NCBI GenBank assembly: GCA_033220425.1
Contig: CM065651.1
Location: 868,001-932,000, forward strand
Direction: 5' to 3'
Length of the DNA stretch: 64,000 nucleotides
Source: Lepraria neglecta
Lineage: Eukaryota > Ascomycota > Lecanoromycetes > Lecanorales > Stereocaulaceae
Shown here: positions 10,313-21,315 of the stretch, in pieces
Layout of the letters: every line of letters starts with the position of its first letter
Numbering within the stretch: the first letter of the stretch is position 1
Notes under the pieces: generated by a model
What the model was told of the DNA's origin: nothing
Seen by the model: only the letters and a program-made list of their open reading frames with translations
The model's database searches: none
Program-made: the position numbers and the translations under genes

Positions 10313-13096
10313 TCAACATACAACCACGTCGGCAGGATCAGAGCCCACATTGGTCCCACTAGCCACAAAGCCTCCATAATCAGCCAAGCGTGTAGGTGTG
10401 TTTTGAGGAAGCTCGAAATCCATGCCGATACCGCTGTCGTCGTGGCTCTGCATCTGCTCTAGCTCGGTCTGCTTGTTCTTGCGTTGAGGAAATTCGCTGT
10501 TTAATTGAGGGGTTTGTGGTCCATTTCTGTTTTGGGGTCCGTCCATCTGAGCGGTGGGAGGCTGGCGATATCTGTCATTTTGCACTTGTGGGTCCACATG
10601 ACTCTGCTCGCGGTGAAATTCAACACTTCCATAACGGCTCGGTCCTTCGGTAGCATCGCTCACACCGGTCCTTGGTCTTGAGCCTCCGTAAGTCTCGTCT
10701 CTGTCATCCATGCTGAATCCTGCTTCGAAAGCAGACCTTTTCTGTGGCCTCATTTCCATACTGCTCGGCGATTGTTCCAAGAATCCTCCTTTCTCAGCAA
10801 GCCATTGCAGCATCTCGTCAACCCACACCTTAGTGACCCACCAGGAGCCGAAGCTCAATGCTTGCGCCATAGTAATGTCACGCAGAGCAGCGGATCCGAC
10901 CTCACCAACGCAGTGAAGCAAAAGACGCGCGTCGGCGCCAGGAAAGCGCGACGGGAGGTCGTGCAAGAAGGTAGTCCACCGATCAAGAACACCAGAAGTG
11001 GAGCTGTCATCCAGTTCGGCGTTTGCGTGCTGAGAGAAGTTGTTGTGCGCAGCGTTTGTGTAGACGGGTTGCATACCAGCGTAAGATATAGCCGTGAGAG
11101 GCCCAAGAAGGTCCCGGACTTCGTTCGTCAAGATCTGCAGAGTGCGTGTGTACCCGTCACCAGGGAGGCTGCTCTCCACAACGCTGATGGGCCTGACATA
11201 ACAGATCCAGTCATGCCACATTTGGTCGCGATTGGCATCGTTGGTGAGCATATTCGCTGCTGCATGGGCCGTAGCATTAACGCGCAACAAGCGATCAATG
11301 AGTCCAGCAAAGATAGTGGCTGGGCCAAGCTTCGCGTCGCGTACATGTTGAGGATGGTTTTGGAAGGTGTTGGAAATGTGGTTACTAAGTTTGATTGATA
11401 TGTTCCGGAACGTGTCGATGACTTTGGGTGGCATTACCTGGAGAGCGAGCGGTGAAACGAAACGAATCATCTTTTGATACATAAGCCAATCGCACTCTGT
11501 AACCCAAGCCGCAATGTCTGGATGTGCCAGCAACTTCTGGACCGGGACTGTCAATGTTCCGTGGAAGGAGGTGAAGTGCTGCCAAAACATCTTCTCTTTG
11601 CAGAACCGAAAGCAGTCAATGACTGAGATGCAATGAGTTCGATACAGAGCTATCAATGCATTCGCGGAATCGGGGTCTGTTCCCGTAGGCAAATAGCTCT
11701 GCAGGCTGGGGAGCTCAATGGGCTCATCCTCCGTGTAAAGCGGTACCTGGTAAGCTGGAAATTTGAGTTGCCGACGGACCATGTTAGGACCTGAGGGGCC
11801 CTGGTGGATGTTTGGTAGAGCAGGATTGAGATATAAACATCCTGCGGCTTTTGTTTCGGGCATGGTTGGCCTTGAATCGGGATTGATGGGAATGTTTGGT
11901 GAAGGAAAGACAGCAGTGTCAGCTGGGAGTTGCGATCTTGGTCTGTTGTGGAAATTGTGGTCAGGATGAGGTGGTCTGTAAACAAAGGTTGCTGGGCAGA
12001 GTGGTGTGGCCACCGACGCGGCGTGATGAGGAGCTTACCTTCTACCGGTAGGGTTGTCACCAACCCCAATAAAACTTCCAACTTCTTGAATATGCTCACC
12101 ACCTTGTCCATCGTTCGGATCATCAATCAAAGCAAGATCGACATAGTGATACTTGGATTCTCCACGCATCCCAAGCCTTCGAGTCTGGATTCCAGGAAAA
12201 ATAATTCGAACAAGCTTGCCAAAGCTAGCAGGGTTTAGCGGAGGCACCCTCTCAGTGCCGCATCTCGTTGCATAATGCGAGAAGACCCGATTACGAGGTA
12301 CTGAACTGTTACTTTTTTTGCAAACGGAGTTCAACCTGATAAAATGGTCAGCTTACAGTGACTCGGCTTGCACATAGGCCACGATGGGTTAAAAAGATCT
12401 TGAGCAAGCTCCAAGGTCTGAAGTAAAGCAACCGACAAGTCGAGCATCAAATATCCAAATTCCAGGATACAGTTATCTAAGGAACTCTGTGTCTTACCAA
12501 TTCATTGCGAATATCTGCTTGGTCTTCTCTGACTTTGGTCCTCTCTCATTCTGCAGCACTGAACCAGCAATATCCTTCAACGTTCGATGATGGTTCTCTT
12601 TGAAAAGTCTTCGAAGTTCCTGATCATTGGCAATGCTTGAAGCAGAGCCTCTCTTTTTCCTTATATCGACTGTTCCGTCATCTTGCAACTGGTCGTCGCC
12701 CAAGGGAACACGGAATGAGCTGGCCCTCCCATCGAATGATTGTTGGTCGACCATTAGAGGTCTCGTTCCATTTGGGTCGCTGGTGAAAGCATGGTCTACG
12801 CTCATTGCTCGAGCCCCAGTAGTGTGATCTTGTAATGATGGGTCAATCGCATATTCCTGATTGGGATTTGTCAACTGCTGCTCGGATCGTGTGATCATCT
12901 CTTCGGGAGTGTACTGGATGAGCTGAGCTTGGGGCGGTGGTGGATAGGAGGACTCGGAGACATGGCGATATGGCTGCGCAGGTTGTGCGCTGGGGGTGTT
13001 TATGCTTGTTGTTGATGCACGGGATATTGGTCTTGGACGGCTGCTTGCTGTAGAGCCTGACGTGTTGGACCGCGCTCTAATAGGCCTGGAAGTCAT
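10313..13096 (-). CDS. RFX/CRT1 family: RFX-family winged-helix transcription factor
   Basis: Three exons (13096-12498, 12335-12039, 11975-10313) give 852 residues. The RFX DNA-binding winged helix crosses the first junction: exon 1 ends at FAMNW, and exon 2 opens with LNSVCKKSNSSVPRNRVFSH and contains PLNPASFGKLVRIIFPGIQ and TRRLGMRGESKYHY, the residues that grip the X-box minor groove. Exon 3 carries the helical extended region, from about FPAYQVPLYTEDEPIELPSL to VTKVWVDEMLQWLAEKGGF, and a disordered Gln/Pro/Ser-rich tail. Exon 1 is Ser/Thr/Pro/Gln-rich and disordered. In yeasts, family members repress DNA-damage genes (Crt1) or control cell cycle and morphology; which role applies here is unknown. 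The start at 13096 is the first ATG of the open exon; upstream stops support it. Confidence 0.93.
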
Positions 13097-13568
13097 CTTG
13101 TATTACTTTGCGTTGGCTGGCGACAGCGAACTTCTACTGAGCGTGGGCGTTGAAGGGTGGGATTGTTTATGGAAGAGGCTGGGTGTGGAGGGTCGGACCT
13201 GCGCTGTTGGGAATGAGTGTTAGAAAGGGCAGATAGAGGATCGAACACCTGTTCGCGATCTCCAATATTGGCAAGGATAGCCCACGAAGGACTGAGAGCC
13301 CTTGAATCGTTGGTGGTGCCTTCTGCTTTTTGGGGTCGATTTTGAGTAAACAATAGGTCGCCTGGTCAATGAGAAAAGTGGGAAAATTCGACTAGCCGGT
13401 TTTAGGACTAGCTTGGTTTTACATCATCGCAGCCCGAAATTCCAGCCACCTCTCCAACTCATAGCTACTCCAGAACAATCCAGCTACGTTCCGCTTATAA
13501 CCCAGCAACTCCTCTGAATTCCTCAAACACTCTTAGCTTCCTTCAGTCTATCCATTCCTACAGTCAAC
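13097..13568. promoter_or_regulatory. Divergent promoter region of RFX gene and YOP1
   Basis: There are 472 bp between the two start codons. The YOP1 side has a pyrimidine-rich leader (about 13440-13560) typical of well-expressed fungal genes. No RFX-type X-box could be confirmed by eye. Confidence 0.4.
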
Positions 13569-14419
13569 ATGTCGTTCCAAGACCGAACACAACACCAGAT
13601 CGGCCAGATAGATAAGGAGGTACGTTCTGTCAGCACCTTGCAACAGATTCTTCAAATCCCTTGCAGCTGCTCAGACTTGCTCGGATGTCTATGCAAAGGT
13701 TGTACTGACTTAAGGTGCTATAGCTCTCCAAGTATCCTATGCTCAACAACTTTGAAAAGCAAACATCCGTACCTAAGGTCTATGCTTTCCTCGGCCTCGT
13801 CGGCATCTACTTTTTCTTGGTCTTCTTCAACATCGCCGGCGCATTCCTCGTGAACTTTGCAGGATTCCTTGTTCCAGGATATTATTCCCTTGATGCGCTT
13901 TTCAGTGCGAGCAAGGTCGATGATACTCAAGTAAGCCTCCTGTGTTCCTTTCTTATCTTGACATGAATCTAGCTGACAATTCTGCAGTGGTTGACCGTAA
14001 GTGAAGCCCAACGCAGCCGCGTGCATAGCCCTAGGATATCGGTGTTGACATACGACAGTATTGGGTTGTTTACGCCTTTTTGACCGTTTTTGAGAGTGCC
14101 ATAAACGCTGTTTACTGGTTCCGTACGTCTACCACTTGGAGCCCTCCTTTCGAACCTGTCCTAACGTTCAACAGCCTTTTACTACACTTTCAAATTCGTC
14201 CTCGTCTTGTGGATGGCTCTCCCCCAGACTGGGTATGTATAGTTCGCAAATCCCAACGGAGTGCTTGAGCACGTGACTGACTGATGTTACAGTGGCGCTC
14301 AAATCGTCTTCCGTTCCTTCATCCAGCCAGTTTTCTCTCGCTTCTTCTCCCAGACCGGGTCTACCGCTGCGAACCTTCGTTCTCAGGCCGACCAGGCGAC
14401 CAAGCCCCATGCCATGTAA
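13569..14419 (+). CDS. YOP1: YOP1/REEP (DP1/TB2/HVA22) ER-tubule shaping protein
   Basis: YOP1 inserts hydrophobic hairpins in the ER membrane and works with reticulons to curve tubules. Six exons keep frame to give 171 residues: 13569-13619, 13724-13930, 13988-13996, 14059-14122, 14175-14232 and 14293-14419. Exon 2 carries LSKYPMLNNFEKQTSVPK and the first hydrophobic hairpin (VYAFLGLVGIYFFLVFFNIA). The TB2/DP1 signature is spread over the next exons: GYYSLDALFSASKVDDTQ, then WLT, then YWVVYAFLTVFESA, then PFYYTFKFVLVLWMALPQT. The tail is the usual amphipathic helix region followed by a soluble end rich in Gln and Ala. Exon 3 is only 9 nt (Trp-Leu-Thr); without it the conserved DDTQWLTYWVVYA run is lost, so it is needed. 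Length fits the family. Confidence 0.95.
13988..13996 (+). other. 9-nt microexon of YOP1 (Trp-Leu-Thr)
   Basis: The nine bases TGGTTGACC are flanked by CTGCAG on the left and GTAAGT on the right. They encode the WLT of the family signature between TQ and YWVVY, and exon lengths only add up to an open frame when it is included or skipped whole. Confidence 0.88.
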
Positions 14420-14847
14420 AGTGTCTACACACTTTTTACTCGGCCGTATGCGCTTGGCCTACGTGGGAAGGAGCAGGGCCATATGGACAGCATCTTTTCA
14501 TGGCCGGGACCTCTATACCGAAAAATGATATGGGAGGAAGGGGAGGGGCGGATTGTTGGGTCAACAAATGTTTAGCGCGGCTCGAATGGTATGAGATACT
14601 GGCGAGTCATTGACCATACATTATGCGTACGATGGCTTTCTCTCTGTACGATACAGCGCATTAGCTGTTAATGAATACTTCGTGCATTGTTTCTATGATT
14701 GAAGCATCCTCTTACTCCAAGCACGAGTGACAAAAGGCCTGCTAATGTTCAGGGTAGTTTCTTAATCATTCTTCTATTTAGCCAGTGGTCAACGATCACA
14801 CAAGTTGAGATGTTTATTCAAGGTATCAATCCGATTCCGACAAAGCT
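14420..14847. other. Spacer between convergent genes
   Basis: This 428-bp gap lies between the stop codons of YOP1 (+) and ATG101 (-). No gene is seen; it should contain both 3' untranslated regions. Confidence 0.55.
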
Positions 14848-15591
14848 TCAGAAGATCCCAATGCTCCTTCCCCAACCTTCTACGCGCGGGTTTAACTATC
14901 ATAAGTCAGAGGCAAGTATCAAAGGAGTGTGTCATGATAAGTACCTCAATGTGAAAGGGAAAAGGATTCCCTTCGTTCGTCGTCAATGGAGGTATATGGT
15001 CTTTATCTCGGTTCACTATCGTGATAATTTTCATCGCGGTCTTCTGCAGAGTTGAGCCAATGGCCTTGGTCACTTTCGTTCGTTCTGAGAAAGCCGTCAG
15101 CATCCCGAACCCTCCCAAAGGAACCTCTAGCGGCAGAGGCCTACCAATCTCCGTCTTCGGTGTAGCTAGTGTCACCTCCAAGCACCACGATTCCCAGCAG
15201 ACCCCTTCCTCCCCCTTCGCTCCAAACCAACCCAGAACCCCATCCTTCCTCCTTTTCTTTTCGAAAAACTCTACCACTAGCGACCCTCTGACACTGCTTT
15301 TAGGCGACGAGGTTGAAGATAGTTGTCTTATCAATTGCCCCACGCGCGTATCTATGAAGGTTTCCAGATCTGGATCTGCGACGAGGGGAAGTGTGAAGTC
15401 TAGAACTTCAAGGTATGAGGGACGGATGGGGGAGAGGTAGCGGTGGAAGAAGATCGTATGTAGGATGCCTGAGAGTGTCAGCGCTTTTGCTCGTCCAGCT
15501 GGCCTGTCACTGTACCTCGAACAATATCTTTCACGCAGGTGGGGTCCGCGAATACTTCTAGTATGTACTGCGGTGGCTTTCGGTGTTCCAT
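14848..15591 (-). CDS. ATG101: Autophagy-related protein 101 (HORMA-fold)
   Basis: ATG101 stabilises ATG13 in the ATG1-kinase initiation complex of fungi that lack yeast-type Atg29/Atg31. Three exons (15591-15516, 15468-14945, 14895-14848) give 215 residues with frame kept. Exon 1 holds PPQYILEVFADPTCVKDIVR. Exon 2 holds GILHTIFFHRYLSPIRPS, VLDFTLPLVADPDLETFID, a Trp-Phe finger region (GVLGWFGAKGEEGVCWESW) and VNRDKDHIPPLTTNEGNPFP. The WF dipeptide is the finger that recruits downstream factors in this family. The last exon is just 16 codons, ending VEGWGRSIGIF; its 49-nt intron has a CTGAC branch site near a TAG acceptor. Reading on without that intron would end the protein in an unrelated tail. 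Length equals the family norm. Confidence 0.9.
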
Positions 15592-15894
15592 AGCTCAAGA
15601 ACACGATTTAGCCTTCACAAGCATGGCTGCTATCAAAGCTTCATCGGTGCCATTGATGATCTTATCGGCCAGTGGAGCGGATTCCATCGTGCAGAGTGAG
15701 ACAAAGGCAGGTACACCTGACGCCGGAAAGAAAGCCGAGGTGGTGGGGCCGAGGCCGCTAGAGCAAGCAGTGACAACGAGCCGTTATTGACGTGTGTACA
15801 GCGCACCACCATTCTTTTTCTATTCTTCGCGCATACGCAAGCCTCGCGTTATTCGGAACTTCGGGCGACGGCACTCGGCGTCCTTGTAGGAGGG
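15592..15894. promoter_or_regulatory. Divergent promoter region of ATG101 and PEX3
   Basis: There are 303 bp between the ATG101 start (15591) and the PEX3 start (15895). The pairing of an autophagy gene and a peroxisome gene on one control region is notable but may be chance. No motif could be assigned by eye. Confidence 0.4.
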
Positions 15895-17719
15895 ATGATA
15901 GATGCTACGAGAAGATGGCTACGGCGCAATCGCACGGGCTTCGCTATTGGGTTTGGGGCCATTGGGATAGGTTATATTGCGGGCCAATATGTCCTCTCGA
16001 AGATCACAGAGGCGAGGGAGCGAATGGCTGGTGATCGTATAGCGAAAGAAAAGTATGTTTCTTGAGGCCCTAAGAAGCAAAGGCGGACATTGACCCTTTC
16101 TAGCCTTCGTCGACGATTCCAACATAACCAAGAAGATTGTATCATAACCGTCCTAGAACTCCTGCCTACAGTATCTGAAAACATAATAGAGGCTCTGCCG
16201 TCAGAGAAGATCCTAGAGGAGTTACAGCAAAAGAAGGCGCAGAGATTGGGAAGAAGCGCAGGCACATCCGATGTAGCGCCATCAGACTTTTCATCTGGGA
16301 GTCCAAGTGCTGTGGACGAAGATCGAAGAAGCATGTCAAGCGAAAGCTATGTGCATGCAAGTCAAATGGCAGCTTCAAGTGTTGGTGACGGCCAATCAAG
16401 ACCCGCGAAGAGCAAAGCTCAACTTTGGGGCGAACTCAAGATTAGCTGTGCGTGCCTTCATGCCTCTTTCACGAGATGGGAATTGACGTTGCATAGCAAT
16501 TACAAGAGTATACACTCTACTATACACAGTCTCGCTTCTAAGTCTGCTGATACGCATCCAACTAAACCTACTTGGCCGAAGAAACTATCTCTCAAGTGTT
16601 GTAGCCTTGGCCTCGCATCCTCCACAAGATCATACAATCAGTCTGGAAAATCGCGATGACGACAATGTCGAGCAAGCGTATGGGAATGACTTCGAAACGA
16701 ATCGCAAGTATCTGACCTTCAGCTGGTGGTTGCTGCATAGGGGATGGAGAGACATCATGGGCAGAGTTGAGACAGCAGTCAAGGAAGTTTTTGGACCCTT
16801 GAATCCAAGAGAAGATATCTCGCTCGAAAGAATGTCAAGTCTGATATTAGACGTGCGGAGGAAGGTTGAGGGTGCAACCCCTGAGGAGCGAAGGTAAGTC
16901 AATGCCATTTCTACAATTGCACCATTGCTCATACTTCACAGAATTCGTGAATGGCTTTCTTTCGTTCTCCCTCCCCACAATCAGGAAGACTCTGTTCTAC
17001 GAGACTCGGGCATGTCTACCCCTCCAACACAACCACAACAGCCACCGATCTTGCAAGACCCACCGTCTATACCATCTCCTCCAGCCTCGCCACCACCAGC
17101 TGCTTCCACTATAGCCCCGCCCCTTCGCCGCCTCCTCGACGAGACTTCCGACCTTATAGAATCTCCGATGTTCACACACGTCCTTACACTCCTCCTGGAT
17201 GCCACATTCTCCCAACTCGCGGATAAGAAGCTCCGCTCAGAAGCCTACAGACTGCCACCCCTCATGCCAGAACCGTCGCCCGAAGCAAGGATTACAGAAA
17301 TAACAGATGTGGACCCCCCGACCGCTTCAGCAAAATTGCCAATTATCTTAGCAGTCATGGTTAGAGAAGCTCATAACATAGGACGAGGGGTCCCTAATGA
17401 GTATGTGCAAGCGATGGAAAGCGTTAGCGAGCTAGAAGGATTTGCAGCGGTAGTTTACAGCAGCAACTTCGAGTTTGAGGCTGGGTTTGCGGCTAGTGTA
17501 AGCCCAGACACTACGGCTTCTGGAAGCGGGGCGGATGCAATACCCATGGGAAAGAGCTTGGAAGATCTGTCTAGTGACGAAGCAGAGGAGGCTGTTCGGG
17601 TAGAGAAAGGAGGAGGAATTATTGACAGAGTTACTGGAGTTGTGGACGACGCATGGGGTGGATTTGAGAGCGTCTGGGGAAGTATTACAGGGAGAGGCGG
17701 GGACGCAATGGTGGGATGA
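15895..17719 (+). CDS. PEX3: Peroxisomal biogenesis factor 3 (peroxin-3)
   Basis: PEX3 sits in the peroxisomal membrane and docks PEX19 carrying new membrane proteins. Four exons (15895-16052, 16104-16447, 16497-16893, 16942-17719) keep frame for 558 residues. The start chosen, MIDATRRWLRRNRTGFAIGF, has the basic cluster and following transmembrane segment that target PEX3; longer upstream openings would bury them. Exon 2 continues with NLRRRFQHNQEDCIITVLEL and a disordered Ser-rich insert. Exon 3 restores the conserved LWGELKIS-ITRVYTLLYTV-IRIQLNLLGRRNYLSSVV run that surrounds the PEX19 groove, followed by KYLTFSWWLLHRGW. Exon 4 has a Pro-rich loop and the helical C-terminal part, then an acidic tail rich in Gly. 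The protein is somewhat longer than yeast PEX3, mostly through disordered inserts common in filamentous fungi. Confidence 0.94.
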
Positions 17720-18109
17720 ATGTGCGTGCTAACAATTGGATATACCCAAGATCTTGGAGGTCGATGTAAGCATCCAGCCAGGCGTATATGTATATTAGCT
17801 CGTAGAAGATAATGTGAGGTGATAACACCTCAAACCCATTCTGTACATTTCATGTACAAGTGCACGGTCTGTGATTAGCCTCCGCGTACTACTAATTCTC
17901 AAGAACTTCGACAATTTGTACGCATCTATTAGGGACAAGATGATTGGGCGTGCAATAGGGCTATTGACCTGACGGCCTTTTTCAGACTAGCGTGTTTCAG
18001 CCTTACAGGCAAAGAAAAGCCACGACTCAGAAATCCTCTTTGCTCCCAATTTCTTTTTCTCCCAGCAACAACCCGTGTTTCTATCCACTTCTCCAATTTA
18101 CATACAAAG
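17720..18109. other. Spacer between tandem genes
   Basis: This 390-bp interval holds the PEX3 3' region and the derlin promoter. A pyrimidine-rich stretch at about 18040-18100 precedes the derlin start codon. No other feature is seen. Confidence 0.5.
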
Positions 18110-19425
18110 ATGGATGCGTACTGGGCAGCGCCTCCCGTGTCAAGGTAAATCTAAACCGCCTTCCTACGTTCTCAGACAGCCGTTCTAATACTGATATTGT
18201 AGGACTTTGACAGCCCTGACGGCCGTTACATCGTGTCTCATATACGGAGGATTACTTGATTACGGTCGAATTATCTTCCACTTGCCGTGGATTTTCAAGT
18301 TCCCATCGCCGGAGATATGGCGCTTCTTCAGCTGTTTTTGGTTGACTGGCCCTCAGTTGAGCATTCTTTTTGATACATACTTTTGTAAGGACTCGTCTAC
18401 CCTACTTGACAACCTGATGCTGACGTTTCACAGTATGGACATATTCGAGTGGCTTGGAAAAAGAGTCTGGACGATTCTCTCAGCCTGGGGACTTTTTCAC
18501 TTATATCATCTTTCTTGGCTTGGTCATTGTGGTATGTAAAGACTTCATTTCCCTAGAGATTTCTCTTGCCGACAAATTTGTTTCCAAATCCCTATTACTT
18601 GCTCCCTGCATTTTTCTATCAAAATACACCTCACATATCTGCCCGCCCAGTCATTCTCTAACTGAAGCGGTTCCTGGAGATGAGGAAGATTATCCTTGCA
18701 TCTCGCGTTGGCCCGTCATTCGCAATCAATCCTAAAGGGCCTTCGTGCGGTGTAGGCATGGTGGGAGCGACATTTGAGAATAGCCCACGTGATCTTCGGA
18801 AATTTGCGTTGGGTGGTTTTTGCTTCCTACATATTTCTTTCAACCTCTTGGTTTCTTTCGTCTTGGCAATGCAATACAATTGGGGTTGTTCTTTCTTAGG
18901 ATCATTGCTGACGTCTACAAGACTACAGCTGGAGGTATACTAGGTGGCATGATCTTTACACAAGGTATGTGCGTTGGTCATTATGCTGCTGAGTACTCGC
19001 TAACCTTCGCAGCTCTCATCCTCGGTATCGCATACACCTACTCGCAAGACAACAAAGGCAAAAAAGCCACTTTTTTCATCATTTCATTCAACGTAATGTG
19101 GCTCCCATGGGCTATGCTCCTGATGACGTTGGTTGTGGCGGGACCAAATGCAGCTATGAATCAGGTAACTGGACTTGTGGCAGCTCATCTCTATGACTTT
19201 CTCACCCGCCTATGGCCAACATTTGGTGGCGGGAAGAATTACATCTCCACGCCTAACATCGTCAAGCGGTGGTTCGGAGGAGATCGCCCAAACATCCAAG
19301 CCAGAGGGTACGGAACGGCCTACAGACAAGCAGCTCCAGCGCCTGGTCGTGGGACGTCGAGTGGGTTTGGGTTTTCCAGCGTGTGGGGTACTCGAGGGCA
19401 GGGTCGGCGATTGGGAGGAGATTGA
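18110..19425 (+). CDS. DER1/derlin family: Derlin-family ER-associated degradation protein
   Basis: Derlins are rhomboid-like pseudoproteases that help retrotranslocate misfolded proteins from the ER. Exons I can fix are 18110-18144 (MDAYWAAPPVS), 18203-18384 (TLTALTAVTSCLIYGGLL, then WRFFSCFWLTGPQLSILFD), 18434-18531 (WTYSSGLEKESGRFSQPGDF and FFTYIIFLGLVIV), 18900-18964 (ADVYKTTAGGILGGMIFTQ) and 19013-19425 (ALILGIAYTYSQDNKGKKAT, then GLVAAHLYDFLTRLWPTFGG). Several transmembrane helices and the WR and GxxxG-like derlin features are present, and the C-terminus is Gly/Arg-rich with no clear SHP box. Between 18531 and 18900 the frames do not agree for one GT-AG intron: direct joining gives a stop within a few codons. 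Either a short exon lies in this 368-bp interval or the locus is damaged there. Other introns here are 49-58 nt, so the interval is also unusually long. Confidence 0.85.
18532..18899. other. Oversized, frame-inconsistent intron interval in the derlin gene
   Basis: The interval begins GTATGT and ends TTCTTAG, normal splice signals, but joining the flanking exons directly shifts frame. The missing piece should be an exon whose length is 2 modulo 3. A tempting stretch at about 18578-18660 reads NLFPNPYYLLPAFFYQNTPH in one frame but is not derlin-like. Confidence 0.6.
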
Positions 19426-19698
19426 GTGGGCAAAGAGCATGATGAGAGAACTACTTGCACTACGTACGAATAGATGAATAGAACGACTTTCGCACATAAA
19501 ATATCCTTGGTGATTGGCCGTGTGAAGTTAATCGAACAAAAGGGCGCTAGCGTTCCCGCACAAAAATTTAAAGCGAGCTCTCGGCAATCCAAGCTCAAGC
19601 AGAAAGTGCACCTCATGTTCGACCACTCCAGCAACCCAAAGAGAAGGAAGCACCCTCGTTCCATTACCTGCGCTCAGTAGCGCCCCTTCCGTCCCAAA

Positions 19699-21315
19699 AT
19701 GGCAGTCGTTCTTGCCAAAGGCGAGGACCTCGACTACACCATCAAACCAGAAGCTACGACCCCAACCGTGGACACGAGCGATTGGCCATTGCTTCTCAAG
19801 GACTACAACCGCCTTCTCGTCCGGACTGGACATTTCACTCCTATACCAGTAGGATGTGCGCCGCTGAAACGCGACCTCAAATCCTTCATTAGCTCTGGTG
19901 TGGTTAATCTCGATAAACCTTCGAATCCTTCTAGTCATGAGGTCGTCGCGTGGGTGAAGCGCATGCTTAGGTATGTCAGATGAAAGCAGCTGCTCTCGAG
20001 GAAAGCGTACTGACAGAGATCAGGATCGAGAAGACTGGACACAGCGGAACCCTCGACCCCAAAGTCACAGGCTGCCTCATCGTCTGCTGCGACCGCGCAA
20101 CTCGCCTCGTCAAGTCACAACAAGGCGCGGGCAAAGAATACGTCTGCGTCATACGCCTGCACGACAAGCTACCAGGAGGAGAAGCACAGCTCGCTCGAGC
20201 ACTGGAAACTCTTACTGGCGCACTCTTCCAGCGGCCACCATTAATCTCAGCCGTCAAGCGACAACTACGCATCAGAACCATACATGAAAGCAAACTCTAC
20301 GAATTCGACAACGACAGACATCTCGGTGTCTTCTGGGTTAGCTGCGAGGCAGGGACGTATATACGTACATTATGTGTTCATCTTGGATTACTGTTGGGAG
20401 TGGGCGCGCACATGCAAGAGCTGAGGAGAGTAAGAAGCGGGGCTATGGATGAGCAGGATGGGATGGTTACTTTGCATGATGTGTTGGATGCTCAATGGAT
20501 GTATGATAATCAGAGGGATGAGTCGTACCTGAGGAAGGTTATAAGGCCGTTGGAGAGCCTTCTTACTACGTATAAGCGGATTGTTGTTAAGGATAGTGCT
20601 GTTAATGCTGTTTGTTATGGGGCGAAGTTGATGATTCCTGGGTTGTTGAGATATGGTATATTCAAACAGTCAATACTGAATGACCCAAGATGCTGACTAC
20701 CTTTGCAGAGGCTGGCATCGAAGTACACGAAGAGGTAGTCCTCATGACGACGAAAGGCGAGGCTATTGCCTTGGGCATCGCACAAATGTCGACCGTCGAG
20801 CTCTCTTCCTGCGATCACGGTGTCGTTGCAAAGGTCAAGCGATGCATTATGGAGCGCGACCTCTATCCCAGGAGATGGGGCTTAGGTCCGATAGCACTAG
20901 AAAAGAAGAAGCTCAAATCGGACGGCAAGCTTGATGTAAGCTCCTCCCCAACTTTCTTCTCAAGTAAGAAAAAGCTAACACAACACAGAAATACGGCCGC
21001 CCCAACGAAGCAACACCAGCGAAATGGAACGCAGAATACAAAGACTTCAACGCACCCCTTGAAAACGGCACCGCCATGGAACTCGTCGGACCCTCTGCCC
21101 CAGTATCGGCGCCACCAGCTGAACAGCAAGCCGATGTCGGAGCTACAGAGAAAGCTGCAAAAGCATCTTCACCAACACAAGAGGGAGATTCGAAAAAGCG
21201 GAAGAGGCACGAAGGGGAGACTGCGGAGGAGAGGGCAGAGCGGAAGCGGAAAAAGAAGGAGAAGAAGGAGAAGAGGAAGTCGAAGAAGGAGGAGTCTGAG
21301 GAGGAGAGTGAGTAA
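19699..21315 (+). CDS. CBF5: H/ACA snoRNP pseudouridine synthase (dyskerin/Cbf5)
   Basis: CBF5 is the catalytic subunit of H/ACA particles that convert uridines to pseudouridine in rRNA and snRNA, in the nucleolus. Four exons (19699-19970, 20024-20655, 20709-20935, 20989-21315) keep frame for 485 residues. The dyskerin N-terminal block has [20 protein letters not shown] and [20 protein letters not shown]. Exon 2 opens with [19 protein letters not shown], which contains the catalytic Asp of TruB enzymes, and goes on to [20 protein letters not shown]. The PUA domain spans exons 2-3 ([16 protein letters not shown], then [17 protein letters not shown]). The C-terminal exon has [17 protein letters not shown] and a long Lys/Glu/Arg tail of the nucleolar KKE type. 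Length matches fungal orthologues. Confidence 0.97.

Noticed and set aside
9769-10377. 200-codon minus frame downstream of the RFX gene
   Set aside because: It overlaps the RFX C-terminus in another frame, starts with no good context and has no recognisable domain.
10772-11398. 208-codon plus frame opposite the RFX gene
   Set aside because: It is a shadow of RFX exon 3, whose conserved helical text is on the minus strand.
18578-18660. Protein-like stretch NLFPNPYYLLPAFFYQ as a derlin exon
   Set aside because: It resembles no derlin segment, ends in a stop and lacks fitting splice sites.
18680-18943. 86-codon frame in the derlin interval
   Set aside because: Its frame does not join either flanking derlin exon and it overlaps the exon at 18900 in another frame.
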